Shown: positions 27,651-39,336, counted from the first letter of the stretch. The stretch: DNA of 64,000 bases from Spinacia oleracea (GCF_020520425.1 NC_079492.1:114115157-114179156), one strand, 5' to 3'. Translations and numbers: made by a program. The notes: generated by a model not told the origin, from the sequence alone.

Positions 27651-28035
27651 ATTAGCATCGGACGAGGCCTGCCAGACGAAGGCCCAGCACGAAGCCGGGC
27701 CATCGCCCAGCAAGCCAGCGCGCCACAAACGCACCAGCCAAGGCTGCGCCAGGCCCACCGCAAGGCAGGCCCAGCGCGCGCCAAGGCTACGGCAGCGTGT
27801 GGGCTTGCGGCAGTGGGCTGCGAGCTCGCGGGCTGCGCGCGCGCGCATGGCGCCCCTCGTGGGCTGCTGTGCGTGCGTGTGTGTTTGTGTGCTACTCGAA
27901 TCCTAAAGCTACCGGGATTTGTCATATGATTAAATCTAATCCTAAAAGATTTAGTTTATTTAATTAGAGTCCTAGTAGGATTATAATTAAATAAATTAGT
28001 ATCCTAATAGGATTCCAAATCCTTTTCCATAACTC

Positions 28036-28043
28036 TATAAATA
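28036..28043 (+). promoter_or_regulatory. TATA box of the C2 5' LTR
   Basis: TATAAATA preceded by CATAACTC. The same box recurs at the same place in the C2 3' LTR (37093-37100) and the solo LTR (57027-57034). Transcription would start about 30 bp further on, near the CCTAGGGTCACAT block. Confidence 0.65.
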
Positions 28044-28399
28044 GGTGCCTAGGGTCACATATTTACATCGAGCATTCAAGTATTCAAAGTGAGTTTTTGA
28101 GAGCAAAATTCAATTACACAATTGCCTATAAAAGTGCCGAAAATAATAGTACCTTAAGGGCAATTCTAGTTGGTCAATCTTAAGGCGGATCCGGACGTGC
28201 TGTGGACTATCTACGGAGGGACGACACTTGGAGTCCTAAAGACTTGTTCTTGTTCGGTTCGGGCGCAGCTAGGGAAGGCACGCAACAAAGAGTATGCATC
28301 TAAACTATGCTAAATGATTATGTGTAAATAATATGTTTTCCTGGCTTTATGGGTTTTCCGCATGATTTATGAATTGTCATATGTATCATAACCTAACAG

Positions 28400-28413
28400 T
28401 GGTATCACGAGCC
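28400..28413 (+). promoter_or_regulatory. C2 primer binding site, one base inserted
   Basis: TGGTATCACGAGCC one base after the LTR; like C1, it has an extra C compared with the initiator-Met tRNA complement TGGTATCAGAGCC. The fragment at 47804-47816 keeps the canonical form. Confidence 0.8.
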
Positions 28414-31208
28414 TCTTATTATTTTCATAATCTAAATTGCATGAACATGGTTAAATATTATAAATTTGCAAGAATTAAAAGGGGTGATTAATTTTTGTAA
28501 TTGTTAATCAATTGCAAATTGCGTTTATTTAATTATACGTACGCAGTTTTTCGGCAGTTTCTTCGTTACTCAACCAAATCGAGTGATTTTTGTGTCAATT
28601 CCGCATGTAAAAGGCATTCTAAAATTTTGACAAAAATAGTGTTTTTCGGCCGAACCCAGAATTCTCAAATTCGAAGCCTAACTATGACTTTTCGGAGGTT
28701 TTAGTTTTTCGAATGCAAAATTTCGTAAATTTAAGATGTTAAATTAAATATTTGCGATTCTTGTTGATAAATCTTGAATTTTTGATTGACCTACTGTATA
28801 TGTTTAACAAGTTTGAATGCCTAGCCTTGTTAATTATGCAATCTAATTTGTAATTATGATTAATTTGTTGAAAATTAGAATAATTTAGAATTAATTTGAT
28901 TTTCATAATTAATTATAATTTAATTAGATACCTATGATTAAAAACCACCATAAAAATTGTAAATTTATGATAAATTTTAAATTTTTATGACCTAGACTTG
29001 AATCCATGTTAATCGGAAATCAATTGAATAATATATTTTCGATTTTTTCGCCCTAAAATTATGAAATTAATATTATTTATTAATTTGTCATTAATTTTAA
29101 ATATAAATTTTTTAAATTTTATGCGATTCGTTCATATAACTTGCACGCACAAAGCAATGGACGCTACGTGTTACCCTTAAGGGGTGTTGTATAGTGCGGG
29201 CATGTGACAACGAGCAAGGGAGCTCGTCGCCCATGCGGCACGAATGCAATGAGCAAGGCCATGGTGCACGAGCACAAGGCAGCAGCCCTGCCTTGTGTCG
29301 TGGGCCGTGAGCAATGGACGAATGGGCGAGGGCGAAAGCAAGGCACAGCAGTCGCGTGTGGGCAGCAAGCGAGCTGCGCCACAACGCGCACTGCCTCGCG
29401 CAAGCGTGCGGAGCCTCGCGCGCAGCGAGGGCAAGCTCGCGTGCCACGAGTGCTACGCCCAGCGTCGATGCCTCGAGCAGCGAGCGATGGCTCGCAGGAT
29501 CGAGCGCTGGCAAGCGCGCGCAGCAAGCGCTGGCGAGCGCACGCAGCGAGCGCTGGCTCGCATGAAGCGAGCGCTGGCGAGCGAGCGCAGCGAGCGATGG
29601 CTCGCGTGCATCGAATGCTGGCGCGCGCAGCGAGCACCAGCTCGCGTGATGCCTTGCGATGGTAAGCAGCAGCGATGCAAGGCAGCGCATGGGCTGCGCG
29701 CACATGGCCAGCGATGGCTGTGTGCGTGTGGCCCATGGGCGTGCGTTGCGTGAGGTTGTTGCGTTGCGATTAGATCGTTTTGAAATGTTAATTTGAAATT
29801 TTCAGTTTACGTAATTTTAATTAATTTTAAAATTAATAATTTAAATTATTTTCTTGGATTTTAATTTTGAATATTGTAATTATAATAAATTTTATTTATT
29901 CTAATTATTTTACTAAAATTAAAATCATGAATTAATTTAAATACGACTGAAATTAAATTAAACTTTTTGGATTCAATTATAAATTTATAAGAGCTTTAAA
30001 TTTTAATTAAATTTGTATGTTTCCGGTTAGACTAGAAATACATTTTTATGTTTAAAATTAGTAAAGCATATGAATTTATTGGTTTAAGTGGGACCCCTTT
30101 TAGTCATAAACTCTTGATTAGGTCTAAAAATCCTTAAGGTTAAAACAACTTGATTAGAATTAATAAGGACTGAATAATTGGTAGATTATTGGTGCCCTTG
30201 ATTAATTTCTGCAAATGTTTACGTGATGCATAATGTGTTTGACTAACCAGCTATGTGGGCCATTCATGATAATGAATGGGTGAATGGTATATATTGTATA
30301 TGTACTGTTTTGCAGGTTATGAAGTGACTAGTATGGCCCAAATAGGATAGAAAATATGGTATGCGTACCATTAATTTGAATGTAATTGGTCTAAAGTACC
30401 AAAGTTGTTTTTCAATTCAAATATGGTCTGCGTACCATCAAATAGTTGTAATTAGTTTTAATTATAGCTTATCCTATTTGAAGAAAATGGTGCCTCTCAC
30501 GGAGATTTTCAAGACGGACTTTGAAGTTAAAGCTTCAAGATGAAGTCGGGCCATACTAGATCACATTTATCTTATGCATGCTTTAAGTTATTTATTGCTT
30601 TAAATATGTCTTAAAATGCATGAGATCAAAAGCTTGATTATGTTGCATGATTAAGGATTTTAGTTCACTTAAAATCTAACCAACATAGTAAGAGCCTTAA
30701 GTTCCAAACTTAAAAATTGAGTTAAAAGGTGCCATGCCAAAATATACACTTGCTTGGATATCCTTTACATCAATCTAGTAATAGTTTTCGCTCAGCGAGG
30801 TGTTACTTATTGGTCCTAAAGGGGCAAGGTACACAAATAATTGTGAGTACATGTTAGTTTTGGTGAAACTCAACGATATAAGTAAGGAGTCCTTTTATGT
30901 CGTGGCAAAATCGATAGGTTTACCTAATAAGTTCTTAGACGTACCTATCAACCAAGAATAGTTTCTAGACTATTAGCAAAAGGCTTTTGCTTACCTAAGA
31001 TGTTTTAGGATTAAGTCGACAAACTGTGCTTAGTTCTTCAATGATTTTAGGATCTTGGAATCATTTTATTCACACCTGCCGGAACACATAACTTGAATAA
31101 AGTGCTTAATAAACATTGAATTATGCATGTATGCTAGAATTTAAGTTTATTAAGAGAAACTGTGAATGGTTATTTATTCGTTTATTCTTTTCAATTGTAG
31201 TTTTAAGT
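28414..31208 (+). other. C2 leader with GC-rich island
   Basis: About 2.8 kb between PBS and gag. The island at about 29140-29760 is GC-rich with repeated GAGCGATGGCTCG, GCGCTGGCGAGCG and AGCGAGCGCTGGC blocks, many of them palindromic, between AT-rich flanks. Long Ala/Arg/Cys-rich frames there run on both strands and in several phases, which speaks against a real protein. The flanking leader is almost identical to that of C1, but the island itself has diverged. Confidence 0.7.
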
Positions 31209-34200
31209 ATGGCAAACAACAATCAAAACATCATCATAGGTTCTGAGCTTATGGTCAAGCTGAACCTGGCAAATTTTCTTGAATGGGAAGCTAAGCTAGT
31301 TGAAATAGTCAAACTCAATGGACTTGAGTATGTACTGTCACATCCCATGCCAAGCTACTATGCCAGAGACATGACCCCTGAGAGATTTTACGCCTGGGAT
31401 GCGGATCTCAAAAAGGTTATGAGTCTCATGCTGAACAATATCCCTGATGATTGGGCTAGAAGGTTTGTAGCCTATGAACCTTTTACGCTCATCAAGAATC
31501 TGAGGGATATCTGTCGTGGAAGCACGGAGGACAGGGACCTGAACGTCCATGAGTTGATTGAATCAATGTCTGGTCTAAAGGTTAGTTCTCCCAACAGGTG
31601 TTATAGGATGGAGGTCCAAGAAACACATGTTCAGCTCCTTCGCACTAAACAGAGGGTAGGCGTCCCACTGAGGTTTCATGTGGATCTTATGCGTTCATAC
31701 TTTGATCGCCTAAGTCTACTAGGAACACCAATAAGCGAAAGGATGGCAGTCTCTATCTTGCTCAATTCACTACACAGTGGGTTTGGTCGCTTCAAGCAAC
31801 TATACCTAAGTGAACCAAGAGAAGAAACAGTTGCAGAATTTGTTCACCTTGTCAGAAAGGCTGAAATAATACTGGACTGTGAAGCCAAAGATTTACTCAA
31901 GGCTAGAAGGAGACCGTTCAAGAAAGGTGGAAAGTCCAAGGGCAATGCTAAATCAAAGCAGGACAAGTCCACATCAAGCTGTCTTTATTGTGATGGAATA
32001 GGCCATTACAAAAGAGAATGTCCAAAGCTAAAGGAAGATCAGAAGAACGGAACAGTCGTTCCATCTTCAGGTATTTTCGTTATAGACTGTATACTTGCTA
32101 ATTCAACTTCTTGGGTATTAGATACAGGTTGTGGCTCACACTTATGTTCCAATCCACAGGGACTAAGAAGAAGTAGAAAGTTAAGCAAGGGGGAAGTCGA
32201 CCTAAGAGTGGGAAATGGAGCACGGATTGCTGCATTAGCTGTAGGAACTTACTATTTGTCGTTGCCCTCCGGGCTAGTTTTGGAACTGGAAGAATGTTTC
32301 CATGTTCCAAGTCTTACTAAAAACATCATTTCAGTTTCTTGCTTAGATGCTAAGGGATTTTCCTTTTTAATAAAAGACAATAGTTGTTCGTTTTATTTTA
32401 AAGAGATGTTTTATGGATCTGCTAGATTAGTCAATGGACTTTATTTATTAGATCACGACAAACAAGTATATAACATAAATACCAAAAAGGCCAAAAAGGA
32501 TGATTTAGATCTCACCTATCTGTGGCATTGTCGATTAGGCCATATAAACTTGAAACGCTTAGAAAGACTTCAAAAGGAAGGAATTCTAGAACCATTTGAC
32601 TTAGAGGATTATGGTAAATGCGAATCATGTTTACTTGGCAAAATGACAAAGCAACCTTTCTCTAAAGTTGGAGAAAGAGCAAATGAACTATTGGGTTTAA
32701 TCCATATAGATGTATGTGGACCAATGAGTACAAATGCTAGAGGTGGTTTCAGCTACTTTATCACTTTCACTGATGACTTCAGTAGATATGGTTATGTCTA
32801 CCTAATGAAGCATAAGTCTGAATCCTTTGACAAATTCAAGGAATTTCAGAGTGAAGTAGAGAATCAATTAGGCAAGAAGATTAAGGCACTGCGGTCTGAT
32901 AGAGGCGGTGAATATCTGAGCTATGAATTTGATGACCATCTGAAAGAATGTGGAATTCTATCAGAATTGACTCCTCCTGGAACACCACAATGGAACGGTG
33001 TGTCGGAACGGAGGAACAGAACCTTGCTAGACATGGTCAGGTCAATGATGGGTCAGGATAAACTTCCATTAGAATTTTGGGGACATGCACTAAATATAGC
33101 TGCACTCACTATAAATAGAGCTCCGTCTAAAGCTGTCGAAAAGACTCCATACGAATTATGGTTTGGAAAGCCTCCAAATGTGTCTTTTCTTAAGATTTGG
33201 GGATGTGAAGTATACGTCAAACGATTGATTTCAGACAAACTTCATCCAAAATCTGACAAATGTATCCTTGTGGGCTATCCAAAGGAAACAAAGGGGTATT
33301 ACTTCTACAATACATCTGAGAACAAAGTGTTTGTTGCTCGAGATGGTGTCTTTTTGGAGAAAGATCACATTTCCAAAATGACAAGTGGGAGAAAAGTAGA
33401 CCTCGAAGAAATTCGAGTCGAACAACAAACTCTAGAGAATGCTCAAGATGACATTCAGGATGAAACTCAGAGATCTTTAGAAGAATCTGGTGAGAATCAT
33501 GGTCAAACTAGAAATGTTACCCCACGTAGATCGCAAAGATATAGATCTCAACCGGAAAGGTACTTAGGTATTTTGACGAACGAGAGCTATGACGTTCTAT
33601 TACTTGAAAGTGATGAACCTGCGACTTACAAACAAGCTATGACGAGCCCTAGCTCCAAGCAATGGCAAGAAGCCATGCAATCTGAATTAGACTCCATGTC
33701 TGAAAACCAAGTATGGGATTTGGTCGATTTGCCAGATGGCTACCAAGCCATTGGAAGCAAATGAGTTTTCAAACTGAAAAAGGACAAGGACGGGAAACTT
33801 GAAGTTTTCAAAGCTAGATTGGTCGCAAAAGGTTACAGGCAAGTCCACGGTGTGGATTACGATGAAACCTTTTCACCAGTTGCAATGCTAAAATCTATTC
33901 GGATAATGTTAGCAATCGCTGCATATTACGATTACGAAATATGGCAGATGGATGTCAAAACTGCTTTCTTAAACGGCGTTTTAACAGAAACTGTGTTTAT
34001 GACACAGCCTGAAGGTTTTGAGGATCCAAAGAATGCTAAAAAGGTATGCAAGCTAAAGAAGTCAATCTACGGATTGAAGCAGGAATCCAGGAGCTGGAAT
34101 ATACGTTCTGATGAAGCAGTCAGTGACTTTGGTTTCATCAAGAACGCAGACGAATCTTGTGTATACAAGAAGGTCAGTGGGAGCAAAATTGCTTTCCTAG

Positions 34201-35195
34201 TATTATATGTCGACGACATATTACTTATCGGAAATGACATTCCTATGTTGAACTCTGTCAAGATTTGGCTTGGGAAATGTTTTTCGATGAAAGATCTAGG
34301 AGAAGCACAGTACATATTAGGCATCAAGATTTACAGAGATAGATCTAAAAGGATGATTGGACTTAGTCAAAGCACTTATATCAATAAGGTGCTTGATAGG
34401 TTCAAGATGGAGGACTCCAAGCGAGGCTACCTACCCATGTCTCATGGAATAACTCTAAGCAAGACTCAGTGCCCAAAAACACTTGATGAGCGTAGACGAA
34501 TGAATGGGATTCCATATGCATCATTGATTGGTTCAATAATGTATGCTATGATATGTACACGCCCGGATGTTGCGTACGCACTCAGTGCTACGAGCAGATA
34601 CCAGTCAGACCCAGGAGAGGCGCATTGGACTGCTGCCAAGAATATTCTGAAGTACCTGAAAAGGCACAAAGATGACTTCCTGGTCTATGGTGGAGATGAT
34701 GAATTAATTGTTAAAGGCTATACGGACGCAAGTTTCCAAACCGACAAAGATGATTTCAGATCACAGTCTGGGTTTGTCTTCTGCCTCAACGGAGGTGCAG
34801 TAAGCTGGAAAAGTGCTAAGCAAAGCACCATTGCGGATTCTACAACTGAAGCGGAGTACATTGCTGCACATGAAGCAGCAAATGAAGCTATATGGCTAAG
34901 GAAGTTCATAGGTGAACTTGGTGTAGTCCCCTCCATTAAAGGACCAATAGCCCTGTATTGTGATAATAACGGAGCTATTGCACAGGCAAAGGAGCCTAGA
35001 CACCACCAGAGAGTCAAGCATGTACTTCGTAGATTTCACCTTCTACGAGAGTTCGTTGAAAGAAAAGAAGTCGAGATAAGCAAAATTAGAACTGATGACA
35101 ACGTATCAGATCCATTGACTAAACCTCTACCGCAGGCGAAACACAACTCGCACACTGCAGCTATGGGAATCAAGCATATTGGAGAATGGCTTTGA
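31209..35195 (+). pseudogene. C2 Copia gag-pol polyprotein, one nonsense codon
   Basis: Start chosen at ATG 31209 (MANNNQNII), although the frame is open upstream from 31116. Features in order: gag; zinc knuckle CLYCDGIGHYKREC (about 31980-32020); protease DTGCGSH (from 32121); integrase zinc finger HCRLGHINLKRL to CESCLLGK (about 32525-32645); integrase core IHIDVCGPMS, LRSDRGGEY and WNGVSERRNRT; RT with MDVKTAFLNG and YVDDILLIGND (near 34205); RNase H with YTDASF, TTEAEYIA and LYCDNNGAIAQ; stop after 35193. The single break is TGA at 33762-33764, where C1 has TGG (Trp) in the motif GSKWVFKLK. It is a G-to-A change. About 1,330 codons in all, a usual Copia length. Confidence 0.94.
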
Positions 35196-36043
35196 TATCC
35201 TTGTTTAATGTTTTAAAGTTTTAGAGTTTAAATCTTTGTAAAACAATATTGGTTAATCATTCACAATAAATGAAGAGAATTCATTTTTCCATTTAATTTG
35301 TGGTTTATTAAATGATGAGTCCCTTCAATTTGACGATATATTCAAGATAGACTGTCAGGACCAGTCCTGTGACTAAGAAATGTCTATCAAGTGAACTTGA
35401 ATGTCAAAGGTTGAAAATGGTCCCTAGTCGGAGTTTTCTATAAAATTGGACGCATAGAAAACGTTAGACGACTAGAATGCAAGATGACTAGTAGTTCTGT
35501 TTCTTGAACTATGTGGACATGGCAATGTCATAATCATTTGCATAGATACTTACTTTGGGAAGACTAGTATCGGACAAGACCTATGAAACTTTACTGTAAG
35601 AGATGAAAATCTGTCATAAGTAAATTTCATTAAAATTATTAGACACTAAATCCTCAATACCTGAGTGATTTGAGATTACTTGTTTGAGAACTGGTTGCTT
35701 TGACGTTGACCAACCGTCGCACCGTAAAAGGAGGCTATAAAGGCAACGCTCAGGTAATCACCTATCAAACGAAGTCTAATCTCAAGATCGCAAGATTGGG
35801 ATTGTCCTCCCATAAATCTGGATGAGATGCTTAAAAGTTGTACAAGGCCACTCGGAGAGCTAGAAACTGTGAAATGCATGGCCGTGCTCGGATAAATCAT
35901 AGGCTATGATTATCTGTTTATTTGATCAGTTGAACTCTGAAATCGAGGAACACCTCTGGACATAATAAGGATGACAACTCTTACCTTATGTTCAAGAGCA
36001 AGCATCGAGCGACAAAGGAATTAGGAAATGCACACTTGTCCCT
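35196..36043 (+). other. C2 3' untranslated region
   Basis: About 850 bp from the pol stop to the PPT, nearly identical to C1. No gene is seen in it. Confidence 0.75.
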
Positions 36044-36060
36044 AAGGACAAGTGGGAGAC
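36044..36060 (+). promoter_or_regulatory. C2 polypurine tract
   Basis: AAGGACAAGTGGGAGAC directly before the 3' LTR, the primer for plus-strand DNA synthesis. Confidence 0.85.
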
Positions 36061-37455
36061 TGAAGGAAATAATGCCCTTGGTCCAAGTATGCATTCAATG
36101 TTAAGTCTAATAAATGCGGTTCAGTATTAATTAACAAGTTAATAATTCAGTGAGATCAAGTGAGCTGAATGCCTAGCTAGAGGCCGCTTCAGTTCAAGTG
36201 GAATTAATGATATTAATCCACAGCTTACTCTTGACTGAACCCGTAGGGTCACACAAATAGTACGTAAACGGATCAAGTATTTAATGACATTAAATACTCC
36301 ATCTATGGATATTCGGAATCGACGGATCTTGGTTTCAGTGGGAGCTGAGATCGTCACAGGCAAGAAATGAATACTCCGGAAACGATGATATTGCCGGAAA
36401 CGGAAATATGGATCGTATCGGAAATATAAATATTATCCAAGTCGTAGATGTTGCCGGAAACGGAAACATGGTACGTATCGGAAAATATTATCGGAAATGG
36501 AAATATTGCCGGAATCGGAAATATTGCCGGAAACGGAAATATTGTCAGAATCGGAAATATTATCGGAATCGGAAAATAATTCCGGAAACGGAAATATTAA
36601 ATATTTGTTCGAAACGGAAATTGATTCCGGAATCAGAAATGTTGAATATTGTTCGTATCGGAAATGAATTCCGGAATCGGGAAATTAATCGGAAGCGTAT
36701 CGTACGAATTAGCATCGGACGAGGCCTGCCAGACGAAGGCCCAGCACGAAGCCGGGCCATCGCCCAGCAAGCCAGCGCGCCACAAACGCACCAGCCAAGG
36801 CTGCGCCAGGCCCACCGCAAGGCAGGCCCAGCGCGCGCCAAGGCTACGGCAGCGTGTGGGCTTTCGGCAGTGGGCTGCGAGCTCGCGGGCTGCGCGCGCG
36901 CGCATGGCGCCCCTCGTGGGCTGCTGTGCGTGCGTGTGTGTTTGTGTGCTACTCGAATCCTAAAGCTACCGGGATTTGTCATATGATTAAATCTAATCCT
37001 AAAAGATTTAGTTTATTTAATTAGAGTCCTAGTAGGATTATAATTAAATAAATTAGTATCCTAATAGGATTCCAAATCCTTTTCCATAACTCTATAAATA
37101 GGTGCCTAGGGTCACATATTTACATCGAGCATTCAAGTATTCAAAGTGAGTTTTTGAGAGCAAAATTCAATTACACAATTGCCTATAAAAGTGCCGAAAA
37201 TAATAGTACCTTAAGGGCAATTCTAGTTGGTCAATCTTAAGGCGGATCCGGACGTGCTGTGGACTATCTACGGAGGGACGACACTTGGAGTTCTAAAGAC
37301 TTGTTCTTGTTCGGTTCGGGCGCAGCTAGGGAAGGCACGCAACAAAGAGTATGCATCTAAACTATGCTAAATGATTATGTGTAAATAATATGTTTTCCTG
37401 GCTTTATTGTTTTTCCGCATGATTTATGAATTGTCATATGTATCATAACCTAACA
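36061..37455 (+). repeat. C2 3' LTR (1395 bp)
   Basis: Same length as the 5' LTR, with TG...CA ends. Differences noticed by eye include GGCATTAAA/GACATTAAA, GCTTGCGG/GCTTTCGG and GGAGTCC/GGAGTTC, six or seven in all. Confidence 0.95.
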
Positions 37456-38070
37456 AGAACCATCTTCCTCTTTATGAGTTTTCTCCTACGTGCATCCCTA
37501 AATTAGAGGGGGTCTGGTATACTAGACCGGAAATGGAACTTCAAGACCATAGGTTATGTTTTGCTCTTTTGTCTCCCAGTTTTCGTCTTGGATCTCCTTG
37601 TTGATATGGTTGGCCCCAAAGTCTGACGTGGAAAGATTAGAGTGTTGAGAAGATTTCCTGAACAATTCACGACATTATTGGAGGTTGCTTGTATCAGGCC
37701 AAACTGTTATTGCTTGCATATATCCCTTGTTGTGTACAATAATCCATGGACTGTTTGCCATCGTCCTAACCACTTACCTGTTGTTGCTTGGGAGGCGGAT
37801 GGTTGCGTCAGTCATCAACAAAGGGTTGCAGAAGAGAGTTTACATACTTATATTTCTTGCTTCAAGTTTCCTTCCTTTGAGGGTTATTTTGCTTGGGTTT
37901 TCAGTTTTGGCTAGACAAGAGCATTTTCTCTTTAAAGCTCTTGTCTTTTATGGTTTTCTTGTGCTTTTTTTGTACGTTGTAGTGGGTATTTTTATGGTTG
38001 TTTACTTACCTGTTGCGGAATTAAATCAGGATTTTAATGGTTTTAACCTTTGTAGTCATTAATCAAGTTA
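37456..38070 (+). pseudogene. Unrecognised coding-like fragment right of C2
   Basis: The frame from about 37459 reads HLPLYEFSPTCIPKLEGVWY, then a segment ending in CFALLSPSFRLGSPC before a TGA near 37602. It joins in frame with GRKTYAKYTSYRIWGSQ just left of C2, so C2 split one reading frame. A second open frame from about 37642 (CIRPNCYCLHISLVVYNNPW) overlaps a hydrophobic frame. I do not recognise a family. It may be part of the same unit as 15384-17181. Confidence 0.35.
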
Positions 38071-38777
38071 GTTTGTGGACGTTTAAGATAAATCAAAAAT
38101 GTTTTTCTCCTCCATTTCGTGTCGGGTATTTTTGTATCTTTCCGGCTATCCCTCCTTGTCTAGCATATGAGATTTACTTTTAAATTAGTTTCATTTACTT
38201 CTTTTAGTTATTATTTACTTTTAAGCAACTTGAGATTGTGTCTATGTGAATTACTTTAAATCTGTTCCATAAACTTTAAAATTAGTTCCATTTACTTTTC
38301 AGACTTAATTATCTACTTTTGTTAAATGCATTACCAATCTAGCTTCTTGATAGCAACCTCATGGCATGTCTCTGAATTCACAGCAGCACCGGAAAAAAAA
38401 GTGTTTTCTCTTACATTTATCAACCCAATTTGTAAAAAATTGTATAGGAAATCAGATATTCTTTTCTCTTATTTTGAAAAGTAGATCAAAATCTGATAAA
38501 AGTAAATAATTAAGCTGAGAAGTAAATACGCGAAGCTAGTTGTGAATTCTTTTGAGCCATTGCCATAAATGTCATACTTGAGCTATGAAGCATAGACTTA
38601 TATGCTTTGAGTTGGAATAATAGTTGATAATGAAGATGGTGTCTTGACTCAAACAGCTAAAGTAACTATATTGTGCATAGTAAACTAAATCTCTCCCAAA
38701 GTAAACAAAATCTCTCTAAAAGTAAATTAAATAACAATGAAACATCAATTATAATTTTCTCTTAAATTTTTTGTGAA

Positions 38778-38848
38778 AACCTATTAGCTCAAATGGTAGA
38801 GCACTATACAGATGTATAGGGGATGTAGGTTCGATTCCTACATAGGTT
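38778..38848 (+). ncRNA. tRNA-like gene 1 (71 nt)
   Basis: It folds as a tRNA: acceptor AACCTAT with ATAGGTT (seven perfect pairs), D arm GCTC/GAGC, T arm GTAGG-TTCGATT-CCTAC. The internal promoter boxes are excellent: A box TAGCTCAAATGG and B box GGTTCGATTCC. The anticodon arm is abnormal: CTATAC-AGAT-GTATAG forms six pairs with a four-base loop (or five pairs with a six-base loop), so no standard seven-base anticodon loop with U33 exists. It is unlikely to decode. A T11 run follows 12 nt downstream. It may be a Pol III transcript or a remnant of a tRNA-derived element. Confidence 0.65.
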
Positions 38849-38859
38849 GTCTCTAGAAG

Positions 38860-38870
38860 TTTTTTTTTTT
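38860..38870 (+). terminator. T-run, probable Pol III terminator of tRNA-like gene 1
   Basis: Eleven T residues start 12 nt after the tRNA-like body, followed at once by about eleven A residues, so the T11A11 block is itself a palindrome. Runs of four or more T end Pol III transcription. Confidence 0.55.
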
Positions 38871-39254
38871 AAAAAAAAAAACTCTAAGGTAAATCAACAT
38901 ATGTACACTAAGTAAATGAAACTTGTAGCAACCAAGATCTACGTGATGAGCTAAATTATACAAAACTCTTGGTCACCGACTTTCATCTCTCTGCAAGATG
39001 AGATAAATTATAAAATAGAAGTACACGTGAGTATGTCAAAGTAAATGATTTCATATTAAAAGTAAATTAAACAATACAAAAAGTAAATGAAAAAGTAAAA
39101 AACTAATTAAACGAAGAACTAAACTCTAATTAGAAAAAATCAAAAGTAAATTAGAAAATTTTCGAAAGTATTTTGATAACATAAAAACTCCAATTATTGG
39201 AGTATATGGAGGCCAAAGTAAAGGTTTTCAAACGAAAAGTAAACAAAAGAATGC

Positions 39255-39259
39255 AAAAA
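39255..39259 (-). terminator. T5 run, probable Pol III terminator of tRNA-like gene 2
   Basis: On the minus strand TTTTT begins about 10 nt after the 3' end of the second tRNA-like gene, the usual distance for a Pol III terminator. Confidence 0.5.
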
Positions 39260-39268
39260 GTAAAGATG

Positions 39269-39336
39269 AACCTACGTGGGATTCGAACCCACATCTGTGC
39301 ATTTGCACAATGCTCTACCAATTGAGCTAGTAGGCT
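39269..39336 (-). ncRNA. tRNA-like gene 2 (68 nt), convergent with gene 1
   Basis: On the minus strand: acceptor AGCCTAC with GTAGGTT (one G-T pair), A box TAGCTCAATTGG, D arm GCTC/GAGC, T arm GTGGG-TTCGAAT-CCCAC, B box GGTTCGAATCC. The anticodon arm TTGTGC-AAAT-GCACAG has the same odd design as gene 1: six pairs closing a four-base ARAT loop, with almost every stem base different but pairing kept. The acceptor and T arms also change in a compensating way. The two genes face each other with their 3' ends about 420 bp apart. The sequence is not a standard tRNA that I can name. Confidence 0.65.

Larger units (their letters stand above)
27004..28398 (+). repeat. C2 5' LTR (1395 bp)
   Basis: TGAAGGAAATAATGCCC at the start, CATAACCTAACA at the end. 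From left to right it holds an AT-rich U3 start, the CGGAAATATT iteron block (27310-27650), a GC-rich segment (about 27660-27890), a TATA box and the presumed R-U5 end. Confidence 0.95.
27004..37455 (+). mobile_element. Copia element C2, nearly intact
   Basis: A complete 10.45-kb Ty1/Copia element: 5' LTR 27004-28398, PBS, leader, gag-pol 31209-35195, 3' UTR, PPT, 3' LTR 36061-37455. Both LTRs are 1395 bp and differ at about six or seven positions by eye, so insertion was recent. The flanks are AGTAC (26999-27003) and AGAAC (37456-37460), a 5-bp TSD with one mismatch. One TGA in the RT region is the only clear lesion in the polyprotein. C1 lies next to it in the opposite orientation. Confidence 0.93.

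Noticed and set aside
27351..27929. Open frame of about 190 codons starting MDRIGNINIIQ in each Copia LTR
   Set aside because: It follows the CGGAAATATT iterons and the GC-rich segment, is cut or shifted in several LTR copies and resembles no protein.
37685..38062. Hydrophobic frame of 125 codons resembling a membrane protein
   Set aside because: It is out of phase with the frame that continues across C2, is rich in T-derived Phe/Leu/Val, and shows no family motif.
38778..38848. Functional decoding tRNA
   Set aside because: No seven-base anticodon loop with U33 can be formed; called tRNA-like instead.
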